Numbered from the stretch's first letter, positions 42,711 through 51,968 are shown. The stretch is 64,000 nt of DNA from Cymbomonas tetramitiformis (GCA_001247695.2 LGRX02035123.1:1-64000), one strand, 5' to 3'. Notes: generated from the letters alone by a model not told the origin. Program-made: numbers and translations.

Positions 42711-44373
42711 GAAAAGGTTTATTTTAGATTAAGTTTTTGACATCTACTGGATTAAGTTTTGTCTGGGGTAGATTTAGATTAAGTTCATGTGACACGATCG
42801 ATCGAGAGGTCATCAGACCTGAGACAGGTCGTCATCGTCATTTCGCCGGATCCGAGGTGCCACCGCTCCGAGGTCAGGCGCACATGGTAAAACTGCGAAC
42901 GGAAGGTCAAAGGCAAAGGGAAAGGCAAAGGGTGTAAGATTTAGCGGCAGTAGGAATAGTTTTCAGAAGCATATGAAAAGTATTCTAGTGCTTCTGAAAA
43001 CTATTCCTACGTCTTCTATATCATAAACCCTTTGCCTTGCCTTTTTACCTCTGCACGCGACCGGCAAGCATATTTCAAACTTCCGAGTTTCAAATATGCG
43101 TTTTGTATTTTGGGTGCACCCTAATTTTACAAAACGGCCGAGCGCTTCCCGTTTGTGCGGGATATTCACATTTATTTCATGGAATATTTCACATGGTTTA
43201 ACACACATGCACACGCATGGGAAACCCTCGGCTGTTTGGCATTTTTGGGTTTGGGTTCGAACCCAAACCCAAACCCAAAACATCTGCCTTAGAAATAAAT
43301 TGCGCGTTTCGCGTACAAGTAACTTGAAGCTTTGAGCTTCAGGTAACTTAAAGATTTGTATCTTGGCAGTATTTGTGCCAAGTTTCGCGCTCTAGGACGC
43401 ACGGGAAGCCCTCGGCTGTTTGGCATCTTTGGGTTTGGGTGTCACGTTCGAACCCAAACCCAAAACATCTGCCTTAGAAATAAATTGCGCGTTGGGCGCA
43501 CAAGTAACTTGAAGCTTTGAGCTTCAAGTAACTTAGGTAAATATCTCTTGGCAGTATTTGCGCCAAGTTTCGTGCGCTAGGACGCACGGGAAGCCCTCGG
43601 CTGTTTGGCATCTTTGGGTTTGGATACGTTCGAACCCAAAGGCAAAGGCATAGGACAGTTTCGTAGATTCTGTCCCGATGCCTTTGCAACCTCGCACGCT
43701 AACTCATATTATAATGAATATTTAACATTCAAGCGTTGGATACCCCACGCCAACGGGAAGCGCTCGGCTGATTTGTTATTTGGGTATGCGCACCCAAATG
43801 ACAAAAACGCATCTTTGAAACTCGTTAGTTTCAAAGATGCGTGGCCGATGCCTTCGTGCTTATGTGTATATTTCATATGAAATATACCGTGGAATAAATG
43901 TGAATATCCCGCACAAACGGGAAGCGCTCGGCTGTTTTGTAATTTTAGGGTGCACCCAAAATACCAAACGCATCTTTGAAACTTCCGAGTTTCAAAGATG
44001 CTTGCCGGTCGCGTGCAGCGGTAAATGTCAAGGCAAAGGGTTTATGATATATAATAAGTAGTTTTTAGAAGCAATAGAATATTTTTCATATGCTTCTGAA
44101 AACTATTCCCCAGCATGCAAGCATGCAACCTGCTCTCGGCACCATGCGGCACCATGCAACCTGCCTTCCCAGCATGCATGCTGCCCTCCGCTCGGCAGCA
44201 TGCAATGTGTTGATGTGATTTCGCCGGAAATTTCCGGCGAAGAGACGATGACGACCTGTCTCAGGTCTGATGACCTCTCGATCGATCGTGTCACATGAAC
44301 TTAATCTAAATCTACCCAAACAAAACTTAATCCAGTAGATGTCAAAAACTTAATCCAACATAAACCCCGAGCC
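42711..44373. mobile_element. foldback hairpin-array element, copy B, in the ATPase
   Basis: 1663 bp. The ends carry inverted GGTTTAT followed by inverted GATTAAGTTTTTGACATCTA and a further ~90 bp of inverted match reaching the GATCGATCGAGAGGTCATCA and GACGATGACGACC segments. The interior is a chain of hairpins: perfect 20-bp arms at 42952-42971/42989-43008, a stem at 43068-43080/43087-43099, two ~186-bp tandem units, then inverted copies of the same modules. The 11-bp duplication and long inverted repeats are what Mutator-like (MULE) elements make. No transposase. A short insert of GCATGC-rich sequence (44109-44215) sits near the right end. Confidence 0.8.
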
Positions 44374-44384
44374 AAATGGAACGG

Positions 44385-44942
44385 TATAAGAAGCTTATGA
44401 AGATGTTAAACAACCACAACATCAGTGTGTATGAGATTCCGGGTGAATTGCTATTGGAATTTGGAGATGAGAATGGTAACATTCTTCCTCCGCAACACAA
44501 GTATGGTGGCAAACGGCCAGTAATCGCCGCCTTCTTTGATGATACACAAGACACCGACATGATGAGACCATCGAGTAAGCTCAGCAACATGGTTATCAAA
44601 CATAGACATCTTGGAAAGCTTAAGGACGGGGCCCTTGGAGTGACATTGTTGTTTGCAACTCAGAATTATACCTCAAGCTCAGGAGGCTTGCTAAAATCAA
44701 TAAGAGGTAACCTAACACATATGTTAGTCTTCCGAAATAAGAATAAAAAAGAGATTGATAAAATAGGGGAGGAGGTCGGAGGGGAGATTCCAATCGAGGA
44801 ATTCAACTCGGTATACAATCAGGCTATACAAGGGCCTCATGATTTCCTGTTTATTGACCTGCATCGGAAACCGAGTCATTTAAGTATGTTCAGAAGGAAT
44901 TTCAACGAGTGGATTCTTCCCGCTCAAACTCTACAATCATAA
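44385..44942 (+). pseudogene. packaging ATPase, C-terminal part
   Basis: Continuation of the ATPase after the insertion (frame from 44374). The Walker B-like strand P-V-I-A-A-F-F-D-D-T-Q-D is at codons 48-59 of the 44376 frame, followed by a segment ending in F-A-T-Q-N, which fits the Gln/Asn sensor of the FtsK/HerA group, and a C-terminal helical region. With the insertion removed the full protein would be about 306 residues, a normal length for this family. Stop at 44942, 8 bp from the convergent gene end at 44951. Confidence 0.85.
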
Positions 44943-44950
44943 ACTTTAGA

Positions 44951-45247
44951 CTATTTTTCAGCGTTTGACCTTACTTTATAAAATTTTATCAGTTTGTCAA
45001 CGTAATTGACAACTTCATCGGTCACACAACAACACTCGTCATCATAATGGGAAGGGTCATCTGGCGGACAATTATAAGGCAATGCAATAAGTTTTTCAAG
45101 AATCTCCTGGGTGTCTACGTGTGTCGAACCTTCATCTGCATATATTTCCTTTACAATATAATCATGCGCTAGTTCGACTTGTTTGTTGACCGTAAGTTCA
45201 CCGAGAATAAGTGTCTTGAGAATATTCATTTTTGTTTCGGTATCCAT
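44951..45247 (-). CDS. PLV small protein, unknown
   Basis: 98 residues, acidic and predicted helical, with a cysteine cluster (E-C-C-C-V) at residues ~73-77. ATG at 45247 is 53 bp from palindrome P3, which also precedes the methyltransferase on the other strand. Its stop lies 8 bp from the ATPase stop (convergent). No family recognised. Confidence 0.65.
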   Translation of the reverse strand: MDTETKMNILKTLILGELTVNKQVELAHDYIVKEIYADEGSTHVDTQEILEKLIALPYNCPPDDPSHYDDECCCVTDEVVNYVDKLIKFYKVRSNAEK

Positions 45248-45300
45248 TCTTACTTATGTTAGAATTGAAATCTTTAAGTAGTGTTGTATGTCTATAGACC

Positions 45301-45350
45301 GTTCCAAACTGAGGATTAAATATACTATATTATAATCTGAGTTTAGAACA
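45301..45350. promoter_or_regulatory. 50-bp palindrome P3 abutting methyltransferase ATG
   Basis: GTTCCAAACTGAGG ... TTTAGAACA, an imperfect palindrome of the P family with AT-rich centre. It ends one base before the ATG at 45351 and lies between divergent genes (45247 minus, 45351 plus). This would give the methyltransferase almost no leader if transcription starts inside it. Confidence 0.75.
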
Positions 45351-45980
45351 ATGAATATCTTAGAGCTATTCTCCGGCACGGCATCGGTCAGCAAAGTACT
45401 TAAAGAACTGTACGAAAATTGCGAAATCGTATCGGTTGACATATTGCCGGGTTACAGCCCGACTCATGCAGTCGACATCTTGACCTGGGAATATACCGTG
45501 TATCCACCAAAGCACTTTGAGATAATCTGGGCATCTCCGCCATGCACCGAGTATAGTAAGGCAAAGAGACGTAGCCCACGGAATCTAGCCTTGGCTGATA
45601 GTATAGTCGAGAGAACATTGCAAATCATTGACTACTTCAAACCTACGTATTGGTACGTCGAGAACCCCGCTGATGGTGGCTTGATGAAACATAGACCGGT
45701 GATGCAACATATGAACAAATACATACACACGTGTTGCTATTGTCGATATGGTTTTGAGTATAGAAAGGCGACAAACATTTGGACTAATAGACCTGGACTA
45801 AACCTAAAGATGTGTTACAAACACAGCACACCGTGTCAATCAATGGAATTGTATGGGAAGCATATGAAGTCGGCTCAATATGGCCGAAGCTCGTGTGCAA
45901 AGCATGGAGTAGGCAGGGGTAAGGCTGAAAATGCTTTTAGTATACCTCGTGAATTAATTATTAGTCTTGTGCCAAAGTGA
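45351..45980 (+). CDS. C5 cytosine DNA methyltransferase
   Basis: 209 residues. Motif I L-E-L-F-S-G-T at 4-10 (AdoMet binding), motif IV A-S-P-P-C-T-E-Y-S at 61-69 with catalytic Cys65, motif VI V-E-N-P at 103-106, and a late K-A-T-N-I-W-T block equivalent to the motif VIII/X region. This is the short, phage/virus-type Dcm family enzyme, transferring a methyl group to C5 of cytosine in DNA. All key residues seen are intact, and unlike the other large PLV genes it is unbroken. ATG fixed by the adjoining P3 palindrome; the stop lies within palindrome P4. Confidence 0.9.
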   Translation: MNILELFSGTASVSKVLKELYENCEIVSVDILPGYSPTHAVDILTWEYTVYPPKHFEIIWASPPCTEYSKAKRRSPRNLALADSIVERTLQIIDYFKPTYWYVENPADGGLMKHRPVMQHMNKYIHTCCYCRYGFEYRKATNIWTNRPGLNLKMCYKHSTPCQSMELYGKHMKSAQYGRSSCAKHGVGRGKAENAFSIPRELIISLVPK

Positions 45981-46017
45981 AGATATATTATTATAGTATT
46001 AATCCTTAATTTGGAAC
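45971..46017. promoter_or_regulatory. palindrome P4 between convergent genes
   Basis: GCCAAAGTGAAGATAT ... AATTTGGAAC with core TATTATAGTATT. It overlaps the last codons and stop of the methyltransferase (45978-45980) and ends 2 bp before the stop of the primase-helicase gene (46019). This position suggests a terminator or shared processing hairpin, unlike P2 and P3. Confidence 0.7.
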
Positions 46018-46018
46018 T

Positions 46019-46552
46019 TTAAAATACTATTGGGTGTATCTTTCTTGATACTAAATGGTCCCACAGCTCAACACATTTCCTTGACTTTTTCTCTTCTTCA
46101 GATTCTTCATCGTCAATGAATTGGTACTCTCCATTGAACAATCCATACTCCTTAAACAGGCTGGGTGACCGAAATTCTAGTAATTGTCTTTGTTCTTCTA
46201 AGAACTCAGGTTCCACCGTATACACATATCCTAACTTCTCTTTGCTCCTCTTCCTCTTTCCGATTGTGAACCCGTCTCCGAACAATGCATGGTACATCTT
46301 ATTTAGCATTGCATTGCATTGCAACTCCGTTGTCAAGTCAAAATCTTTTCCGGTCTTGCTAAAGATTTGTTTGTACTTCTTGTTGAACTCTTCGCTTTCC
46401 TCCGGTGTCAATGCTCTTTGTGCATCGATGACACACTTGTCCTCGATTCCAACTAGTTCTTGAAGTTCTTTGAGTAACAATATTCTCATATTGGTACATG
46501 TTACTATGTTCACCACGAAATCATCGGCACTTTGTACTCTTTCATACATATG
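46019..46552 (-). pseudogene. primase-helicase, C-terminal part (split by PLE)
   Basis: About 178 codons that continue the 51969-54218 gene on the minus strand after the Penelope-like insertion. Joining at the duplicated ATG gives an uninterrupted frame (the His of ...W-L-H followed by M-Y-E-R-V). The segment is helical and basic with K-R-K-R-S-K-E-K and an acidic E-E-S-E-E-E-K-K run near the end. It has no catalytic motif itself. Its upstream ATG-led frame inside the pLTR is an artefact of the insertion. Confidence 0.75.
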
Positions 46553-46556
46553 CTCT

Positions 46557-47367
46557 CTGGGTCTGCACTGGTGGGGAGGAAAATGAGGGGCCTTCGGGCC
46601 GTTGCACTGGGGTTGGTTTATTGTTTGACACACCGGCGATGAGCTTGTGTACTTATGGGATGGTTTCAACTTTCTTCTTTTCTGTGAAATTTCGACTGTC
46701 TTACAAAGTCGTGGGAGTTTTTTTAGACTTTATTACGTGAGACACGGGGTATTGCTGCTTGCATGAGTATGGCGCACCTTATCCCTACCAGTTTGTATTA
46801 CACACTCGTGGAAGAAAATCAGAACTTTTTACGTAAGACATATGACATATTTCTCGGTCTTGTTATTCTGGTGACACCCTTGCTGCATATTGGGGACCTT
46901 TGGGCATCGAGACTTCTGGACCATGACGGCTTTTGCCTGAGAACTACCAGTTTTCTTGAAGTGTTTATCTGGGGTATATTCCCTCTACCTGTGACGGTAT
47001 ATTTGGACAAGTGACAGTCAGCTTTTGTTATTTTTGTACCCAACAGTAGTGGGCTCCTCGTGCTTATAAGGTGTCCGATCTGGACTAGTTTTCTAGTCTC
47101 TGCAAAGCTCACTGATGAGGTCTATGGTTTGACCGAAAAGCTTATGAGTAGCCAGCAAGCTCCGGTATTTTATCGTTATTACACAGCAGTATTATTTTGG
47201 TTTATACATTATTATCAGTGCTGACTTATCAAAGAGTGCATCTCAAGTTACTTGTTTTATCACTTGCTTGTTTTCGAGCCGGCACTCGGTCGTATCTGTT
47301 TTTGACCACACTACTACGTGCATATTTCGAGCACATACCGTATATACGCGAAAGTTTTTGATTATAA
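46557..47367 (+). repeat. pLTR, left copy
   Basis: 811-bp direct repeat starting CTGGGTCTGCACTGG and ending GATTATAA, offset 4600-4601 bp from the right copy. It contains an 83-codon frame (46763-47014), duplicated in the other copy, that I do not consider a gene. Confidence 0.92.
47108..47148 (+). ncRNA. hammerhead ribozyme (left pLTR)
   Basis: The catalytic core CTGATGA (47112-47118) is followed by stem II GGTC/GACC with loop TATGGTTT, then GAAA (47135-47138). Stem I is CTCA (47108-47111) paired with TGAG (47145-47148). Stem III is the self-complementary AAGCTT, which cannot close as a monomer hairpin but suits a dimeric hammerhead, as described for Penelope-like elements. The predicted cleavage is after A47144. 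It would self-cut tandem or full-length transcripts at the pLTR. Confidence 0.85.
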
Positions 47368-47539
47368 CTTTTATTTACAGCAGTCACAGGGACGTTTTTC
47401 TTACGATTGACCCACGACGCTGATTACAGATCCAGCGGGCTATCACCAGCATAGGTACCGGATCGAGAACTCTTTGGTTACGTACAGAGAGGGACACTTG
47501 GACAACACTCTATTTTACATATTTACTTTACTGTTTTAC

Positions 47540-48838
47540 ATGGCTCAATCACAACAGACTCCAGGAGCTATTCCAGGGACGCCAATCCCAAATCCTACAC
47601 CACAGGTTAATCCTGCAACACCGGTGGCGGCGGGTCTTGTTCCAGGATTGCCCCAGCACGCGCTCGGCCAGTATACTCCGAATTCTTTTGCTTCTTACAA
47701 TTCCTACACCACCCCCACCCAGGCTCAGCCAGCGCCGCCAATTGCGGGTGGAATGCAGTACCAACTACCTTTGCCCCAGCCGCCAGTCCCGCAGCAGAAT
47801 GCGGCCGGTTTCCAAGTTAACAATGGCCCCCCGATCGACCCAAGGACGAATGCGCCCTATGTGTCCAGGTTCAAGAAAGATTTTGAGGAGGAGAAACAGC
47901 GCTCCGCAGCGCTGGAGGCTCGTATTTTAGAATTACAAAACACGGTGGGGGAAATGCAAGGTAGGCTGCTACAATCGCAGGCGGCTACGGCTGAAGCGGT
48001 CCGCGAGACAGAGTTCGAAAAACGGGTGGCCCAGGCAATTGGTCTGAACAAGGCAGACCTGGATTTACAGAAGCTGGGGGGAGCACTGGCAGGGGCGGCG
48101 GCTGCCGCGCCGCCGGATGCAAAAGGCAAAGCTGTGCACTTTGATCTATCTCAGCAAGGTGGCAGCAGCGATGAGGATCGCAAGAAGAAGAAGGTAAAGG
48201 ACAGGAAGAGGAGGAAGTCCTCAAAGAAGAAGAAGAAAAAACATACCAGCTCAGACAGCGATTCTTCAGCGACGGGTACCAGCGACAGCGGTAGTCGGAG
48301 AAGCCGTCAACGCGAAAAGAGGGCGAAGGGTGCGTCTCGGGTTCAGGCGACCCAGAGTGGCAGCGGTCACAAGGGGGCTAGTACAGGCACCAGCCCGGAT
48401 CCGAAGGGGGCAGCCCTCCGAGTGATGCTGGACGCTCGTGAGGCAGCATATGTTCAGGCTCTCGCTAGTGGTCTGGATGAGGCGGCGGCCCAAGCTGCAG
48501 GAGTGGCGGCGGCTTTCGGTCGCCCAGTGACGAACACTCCTTCCCTTCCGATCCCTCTTCCAATTCCTGCCCCCACCCCCAACTCGACACCGGTACCGTC
48601 AGGTCCTAAAAAAGCGAATGTCCCAAAGGCTGCGCCAGCACGGGGCGTGATTCCTGTGAATGAGAAAATTATGTCAGAGAACTACAGGACTAAAGCGAAG
48701 TGGGGACGCCTGACAATGCAACTTGTGAAACACGGCGTGGTGGAGCCAGACACAGCACACGAGATGACTAAAGTGGAAGTGCTGGTGGCGGCGTCGGAGG
48801 CCCACAATGCAGGTCACCTCGACCTGCGCAATCTCTGA
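47540..48838 (+). CDS. PLE ORF1, coiled-coil gag-like protein
   Basis: About 432 residues from the ATG at 47540 (M-A-Q-S-Q-Q); an in-frame earlier start at 47474 would add a hydrophobic leader and is less likely. Order: Pro/Gln/Gly-rich N-terminus (1-110), a coiled coil (about 115-185, E/K/R/L heptads), an Ala/Gly stretch, a lysine-rich block (K-K-K-V-K-D-R-K-R-R-K) with Ser/Asp repeats, then a globular C-terminus. It ends in TGA, and the same frame continues into ORF2. Probably an RNA-binding, multimerising protein for the retroelement. Confidence 0.7.
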   Translation: MAQSQQTPGAIPGTPIPNPTPQVNPATPVAAGLVPGLPQHALGQYTPNSFASYNSYTTPTQAQPAPPIAGGMQYQLPLPQPPVPQQNAAGFQVNNGPPIDPRTNAPYVSRFKKDFEEEKQRSAALEARILELQNTVGEMQGRLLQSQAATAEAVRETEFEKRVAQAIGLNKADLDLQKLGGALAGAAAAAPPDAKGKAVHFDLSQQGGSSDEDRKKKKVKDRKRRKSSKKKKKKHTSSDSDSSATGTSDSGSRRSRQREKRAKGASRVQATQSGSGHKGASTGTSPDPKGAALRVMLDAREAAYVQALASGLDEAAAQAAGVAAAFGRPVTNTPSLPIPLPIPAPTPNSTPVPSGPKKANVPKAAPARGVIPVNEKIMSENYRTKAKWGRLTMQLVKHGVVEPDTAHEMTKVEVLVAASEAHNAGHLDLRNL

Positions 48839-51061
48839 CAGGGAGGCAACTGGCGGCGACGATTGTACAGGGTGAAGAATTTACTGTACCTTGTAATGGA
48901 AGTGCTGGATGAAGTCGTCGCTGGATGCACAGGGGATGGGGGTGGGGGACAGTTGGATCTCGCGGTTCGGCTGTCGATGTTTGGGTCTTTGGTTTTCTTG
49001 GAATGGGCTGCGTTGCAGCCGAGGTGGTGGCTGCGGAGATTCCTACCATGGTGGAATTGTTTGAGTGCTGAGGAGCTGAAGAGGTGGTTTTCGGGGGATG
49101 TGCGCTACGGGACATATGTGCTGGCGTCTGTAAGATCCCGCCGCACCTACGTCGGGAAGTTCTGGAGCGGACCGCGGGAAAGGATGCTGGCACACCTGAA
49201 GACTGCCCTGGACCCGTCTAGACGAGGGGGGAGACGCCTGTATGGTGGCCTGCGGGCGCGTGGGGTGCACTGTTTTTTCATGCTGCCACTGAAGACTTAC
49301 GGGGGTAAAGGCGACTGCGACGCCGACGAGAAGGTTATTATCAGGCGAACTCAGAAGCCTGCTGACTCTTTGAACACGGTCGGCGTTTGGCGGCGCAGGG
49401 TGACACCCGGTCGCGAACGTTATAGGAAGGCGCGACAGCTGGAGCGACGGTCGAGACGTCGAGGGGGAGGTCGGCGCAACATGCGGGACAGGGCGCGAGG
49501 CGCAGGGGCAGCTGCGAAGCAGATGGTGTACGGAGGAGCGGCGGTACAGGGCTATAACGGGGGAGCGCTGCATCTTGCACTTCGGAGGTTGGTGAAGGGT
49601 GAGACAGTCCGCGAGTCTTCGTGGGACTTGCAGTGGCACGTGGGGCAGTGGAACTTCACTGACTGGACTTGCGTGAAGTTGAAGTATGGGAGGTCGCGGG
49701 TGGAAGTTGTGGGGGGAGGTTCGGACGGTTTGCGGAGTTCACTGCGCGAGCTTATTCCGTTGCTCAAGCGGAGTAATGCCAGGTTGAAGTTCACACGGAT
49801 TGAGGTCACTGAGTCAGATCTCTGGGCACAGCGGGAGGTCAAACAGTTGGTGCGCAGACCGGCGAAGGCGTGGAAGCGGGTCCCTAAGTATGCTCTCGAC
49901 AGGATGGTTCGCCTCTGGCAGGCTGCAGCGTCAGTGGTTGGGAAGCAGCAGCTCCCTAGGATCAGGACGTCACTCTCTGCGATTGCGAAGCGGGCACACG
50001 ATTTTGTTTTCAGAGCGACCTATATTTGTAAGGTCCCTTTTCCAGACGGCTTGAACACAGCAGTGCTACGGGATTTTCTTCTGCAATGCGTTGACGCTAA
50101 GTACCCGGAGGGCGCGACAAGATCTTTTGTTCGACGGCGTACTAGTGTGGTAAGAACAGCGAAGCAGAAAGTGCATGACTTATTCTGTAACCTTTCTTCT
50201 GTTTCACTGTGCGTTGATGATGCTGAGTGTAACTGCCACAGAGCCGACCCGAGCCTGCCACGACGCAATGGACACGTTTGCTTTCGGACGATCGAGCTGG
50301 ATGGGGAGTTCGCAGCTTTTAACCGCAGCCTTAAAGACACTCCGCGTCACTCTGTGGGCACGCCTGATTTTTTACTGACCAGCACTTCTGATTTTCTTCG
50401 ACAGTTTCGCAGTGGTATCGGTATTGGCGGCGGCGCAAGTCCGGGCTTGGCACAGAGTGTGTGTGTCTTTGGCGAGATGCAATGGACTTTATCCCTTGGT
50501 GCGGACCGGCGGCTGGCTGGTGCGAAGATCCTTGGCACCCGACTGATGGACGATTGCACGCTGCTGGTGGCTTGGGACTGTGGCGGAGATGCTGCGAAGC
50601 GGGAGGCGATGAGGAGGATCTTCACCGGCTATTTGGAGTCTTGCTACCCCGACGGTATGACGGTTGAGTTGACCTCTGACGGGCTCACTTGGGTGTTTTG
50701 TGGTATGCAGCTGACCGTTGACTCTGGCGGGGTGAGCACGAAAATGGTGACAAAGAATGTTCAGGCTGGTGTGGCGGGTGATGCGGGCTTACTCTTTTTC
50801 CCGTTTGTCTCCTTCTACTCAGATTGCAGCAGAGTCCAGAAAATGGCGAGTACCGTTAATGCTCTTTACCGTGTGGACAGGCACTGCTCAAATGACGGCT
50901 TGAAGGCAGCAGCCGTGATTGATGTGTACCGTGAGCTTCGGTGGCAGGGTTGCCCACGGGGTTGGCTGTTCGAGGCACTGGAGAGGATGGTGTCCCGGAC
51001 CCCGGAAGGGTTCTGGCACCGCCTCCGTAGGCGGATGGAGAAAGGCGGTCTCCGGCTGTGA
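48839..51061 (+). CDS. PLE ORF2: GIY-YIG endonuclease plus reverse transcriptase
   Basis: Frame continuous with ORF1 after its TGA; the first ATG is at 48896 (M-E-V-L-D-E). Residues are numbered from 48863. GIY-YIG domain: G-T-Y at 83-85, Y-V-G at 96-98, catalytic-type Glu156 in D-E-K-V-I-I, Asn171. An Arg-rich linker (175-215) follows, then a Cys/His cluster (450-472). RT motif B is G-I-G-I-G-G-G-A-S-P-G at 518-528 and the catalytic M-D-D at 562-564. I cannot place a convincing RT motif A with its Asp upstream of motif B, so an internal loss is possible. Copies RNA to DNA at a nicked target. Confidence 0.8.
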   Translation, partial: QGGNWRRRLYRVKNLLYLVMEVLDEVVAGCTGDGGGGQLDLAVRLSMFGSLVFLEWAALQPRWWLRRFLPWWNCLSAEELKRWFSGDVRYGTYVLASVRSRRTYVGKFWSGPRERMLAHLKTALDPSRRGGRRLYGGLRARGVHCFFMLPLKTYGGKGDCDADEKVIIRRTQKPADSLNTVGVWRRRVTPGRERYRKARQLERRSRRRGGGRRNMRDRARGAGAAAKQMVYGGAAVQGYNGGALHLALRRLVKGETVRESSWDLQWHVGQWNFTDWTCVKLKYGRSRVEVVGGGSDGLRSSLRELIPLLKRSNARLKFTRIEVTESDLWAQREVKQLVRRPAKAWKRVPKYALDRMVRLWQAAASVVGKQQLPRIRTSLSAIAKRAHDFVFRATYICKVPFPDGLNTAVLRDFLLQCVDAKYPEGATRSFVRRRTSVVRTAKQKVHDLFCNLSSVSLCVDDAECNCHRADPSLPRRNGHVCFRTIELDGEFAAFNRSLKDTPRHSVGTPDFLLTSTSDFLRQFRSGIGIGGGASPGLAQSVCVFGEMQWTLSLGADRRLAGAKILGTRLMDDCTLLVAWDCGGDAAKREAMRRIFTGYLESCYPDGMTVELTSDGLTWVFCGMQLTVDSGGVSTKMVTKNVQAGVAGDAGLLFFPFVSFYSDCSRVQKMASTVNALYRVDRHCSNDGLKAAAVIDVYRELRWQGCPRGWLFEALERMVSRTPEGFWHRLRRRMEKGGLRL

Positions 51062-51156
51062 AGATTGGCAGTAAAGAAATGAGTGTTGGAAATGGAAGGA
51101 CAACAGGGGCAGACACAGGGTGGAGGGGTGGCACGGCGATGGAAATGGGGGCGGTG

Positions 51157-51968
51157 CTGGGTCTGCACTGGTGGGGAGGAAAATGAGGGGCCTTCGGGCC
51201 GTTGCACTGGGGTTGGTTTATTGTTTGACACACCGGCGATGAGCTTGTGTACTTATGGGATGGTTTCAACTTTCTTCTTTTCTGTGAAATTTCGACTGTC
51301 TTACAAAGTCGTGGGAGTTTTTTTAGACTTTATTACGTGAGACACGGGGTATCGCTGCTTGCATGAGTATGGCGCACCTTATCCCTACCAGTTTGTATTA
51401 CACACTCGTGGAAGAAAATCAGAACTTTTTACGTAAGACATATGACATATTTCTCGGTCTTGTTATTCTGGTGACACCCTTGCTGCATATTGGGGACCTT
51501 TGGGCATCGAGACTTCTGGACCATGACGGCTTTTGCCTGAGAACTACCAGTTTTCTTGAAGTGTTTATTTGGGGTATATTCCCTCTACCTGTGACGGTAT
51601 ATTTGGACAAGTGACAGTCAGCTTTTTGTTATTTTTGTACCCAACAGTAGTGGGCTCCTCGTGCTTATAAGGTGTCCGATCTGGACTAGTTTTCTAGTCT
51701 CTGCAAAGCTCACTGATGAGGTCTATGGTTTGACCGAAAAGCTTATGAGTAGCCAGCAAGCTCCGGTATTTTATCGTTATTACACAGCAGTATTATTTTG
51801 GTTTATACATTATTATCAGTGCTGACTTATCAAAGAGTGCATCTCAAGTTACTTGTTTTATCACTTGCTTGTTTTCGAGCCGGCACTCGGTCGTATCTGT
51901 TTTTGACCACACTACTACGTGCATATTTCGAGCACATACCGTATATACGCGAAAGTTTTTGATTATAA
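51157..51968 (+). repeat. pLTR, right copy
   Basis: 812-bp direct repeat, identical to 46557-47367 except for a 1-bp insertion in a T run near 51625 and two or so substitutions. Ends GATTATAA against viral coding sequence at 51969. Confidence 0.92.
51709..51749 (+). ncRNA. hammerhead ribozyme (right pLTR)
   Basis: Identical copy of the motif at 47108-47148: CTGATGA at 51713-51719, stem II GGTC/GACC, GAAA, palindromic AAGCTT stem III, CTCA/TGAG stem I. Both copies are intact, so a transcript of the whole element could be cut at both repeats. Confidence 0.85.

Larger units (their letters stand above)
46553..51968 (+). mobile_element. Penelope-like retroelement inserted in primase-helicase
   Basis: 5.4 kb flanked by direct repeats of about 811 bp (46557-47367 and 51157-51968) that differ at only about three positions, so insertion is recent. 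Each repeat carries a hammerhead ribozyme, a hallmark of Penelope-like elements. The interior encodes a coiled-coil ORF1 and an ORF2 with N-terminal GIY-YIG endonuclease and reverse transcriptase, the permuted arrangement known from algae and protists. The host triplet ATG is duplicated at 46550-46552 and 51969-51971, and four extra bases CTCT precede the left repeat. Confidence 0.85.

Noticed and set aside
42717..44364. TA target duplication (Tc1/mariner type) for the ATPase insertion
   Set aside because: It would leave an in-frame TAA in the ancestral ATPase and ignore the inverted GGTTTAT outside it; the 11-bp AAATGGAACGG repeat restores the frame.
46763..47014. 83-codon frame present in both pLTRs
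   Set aside because: Non-coding repeat region of the Penelope-like element; the duplicate follows only from the pLTR duplication.
46557..51968. Reading the 811-bp direct repeats as LTRs of a Ty1/Ty3-type retrotransposon
   Set aside because: No TG...CA ends, primer-binding site or integrase; hammerhead ribozymes and the GIY-YIG/RT gene fit a Penelope-like element.
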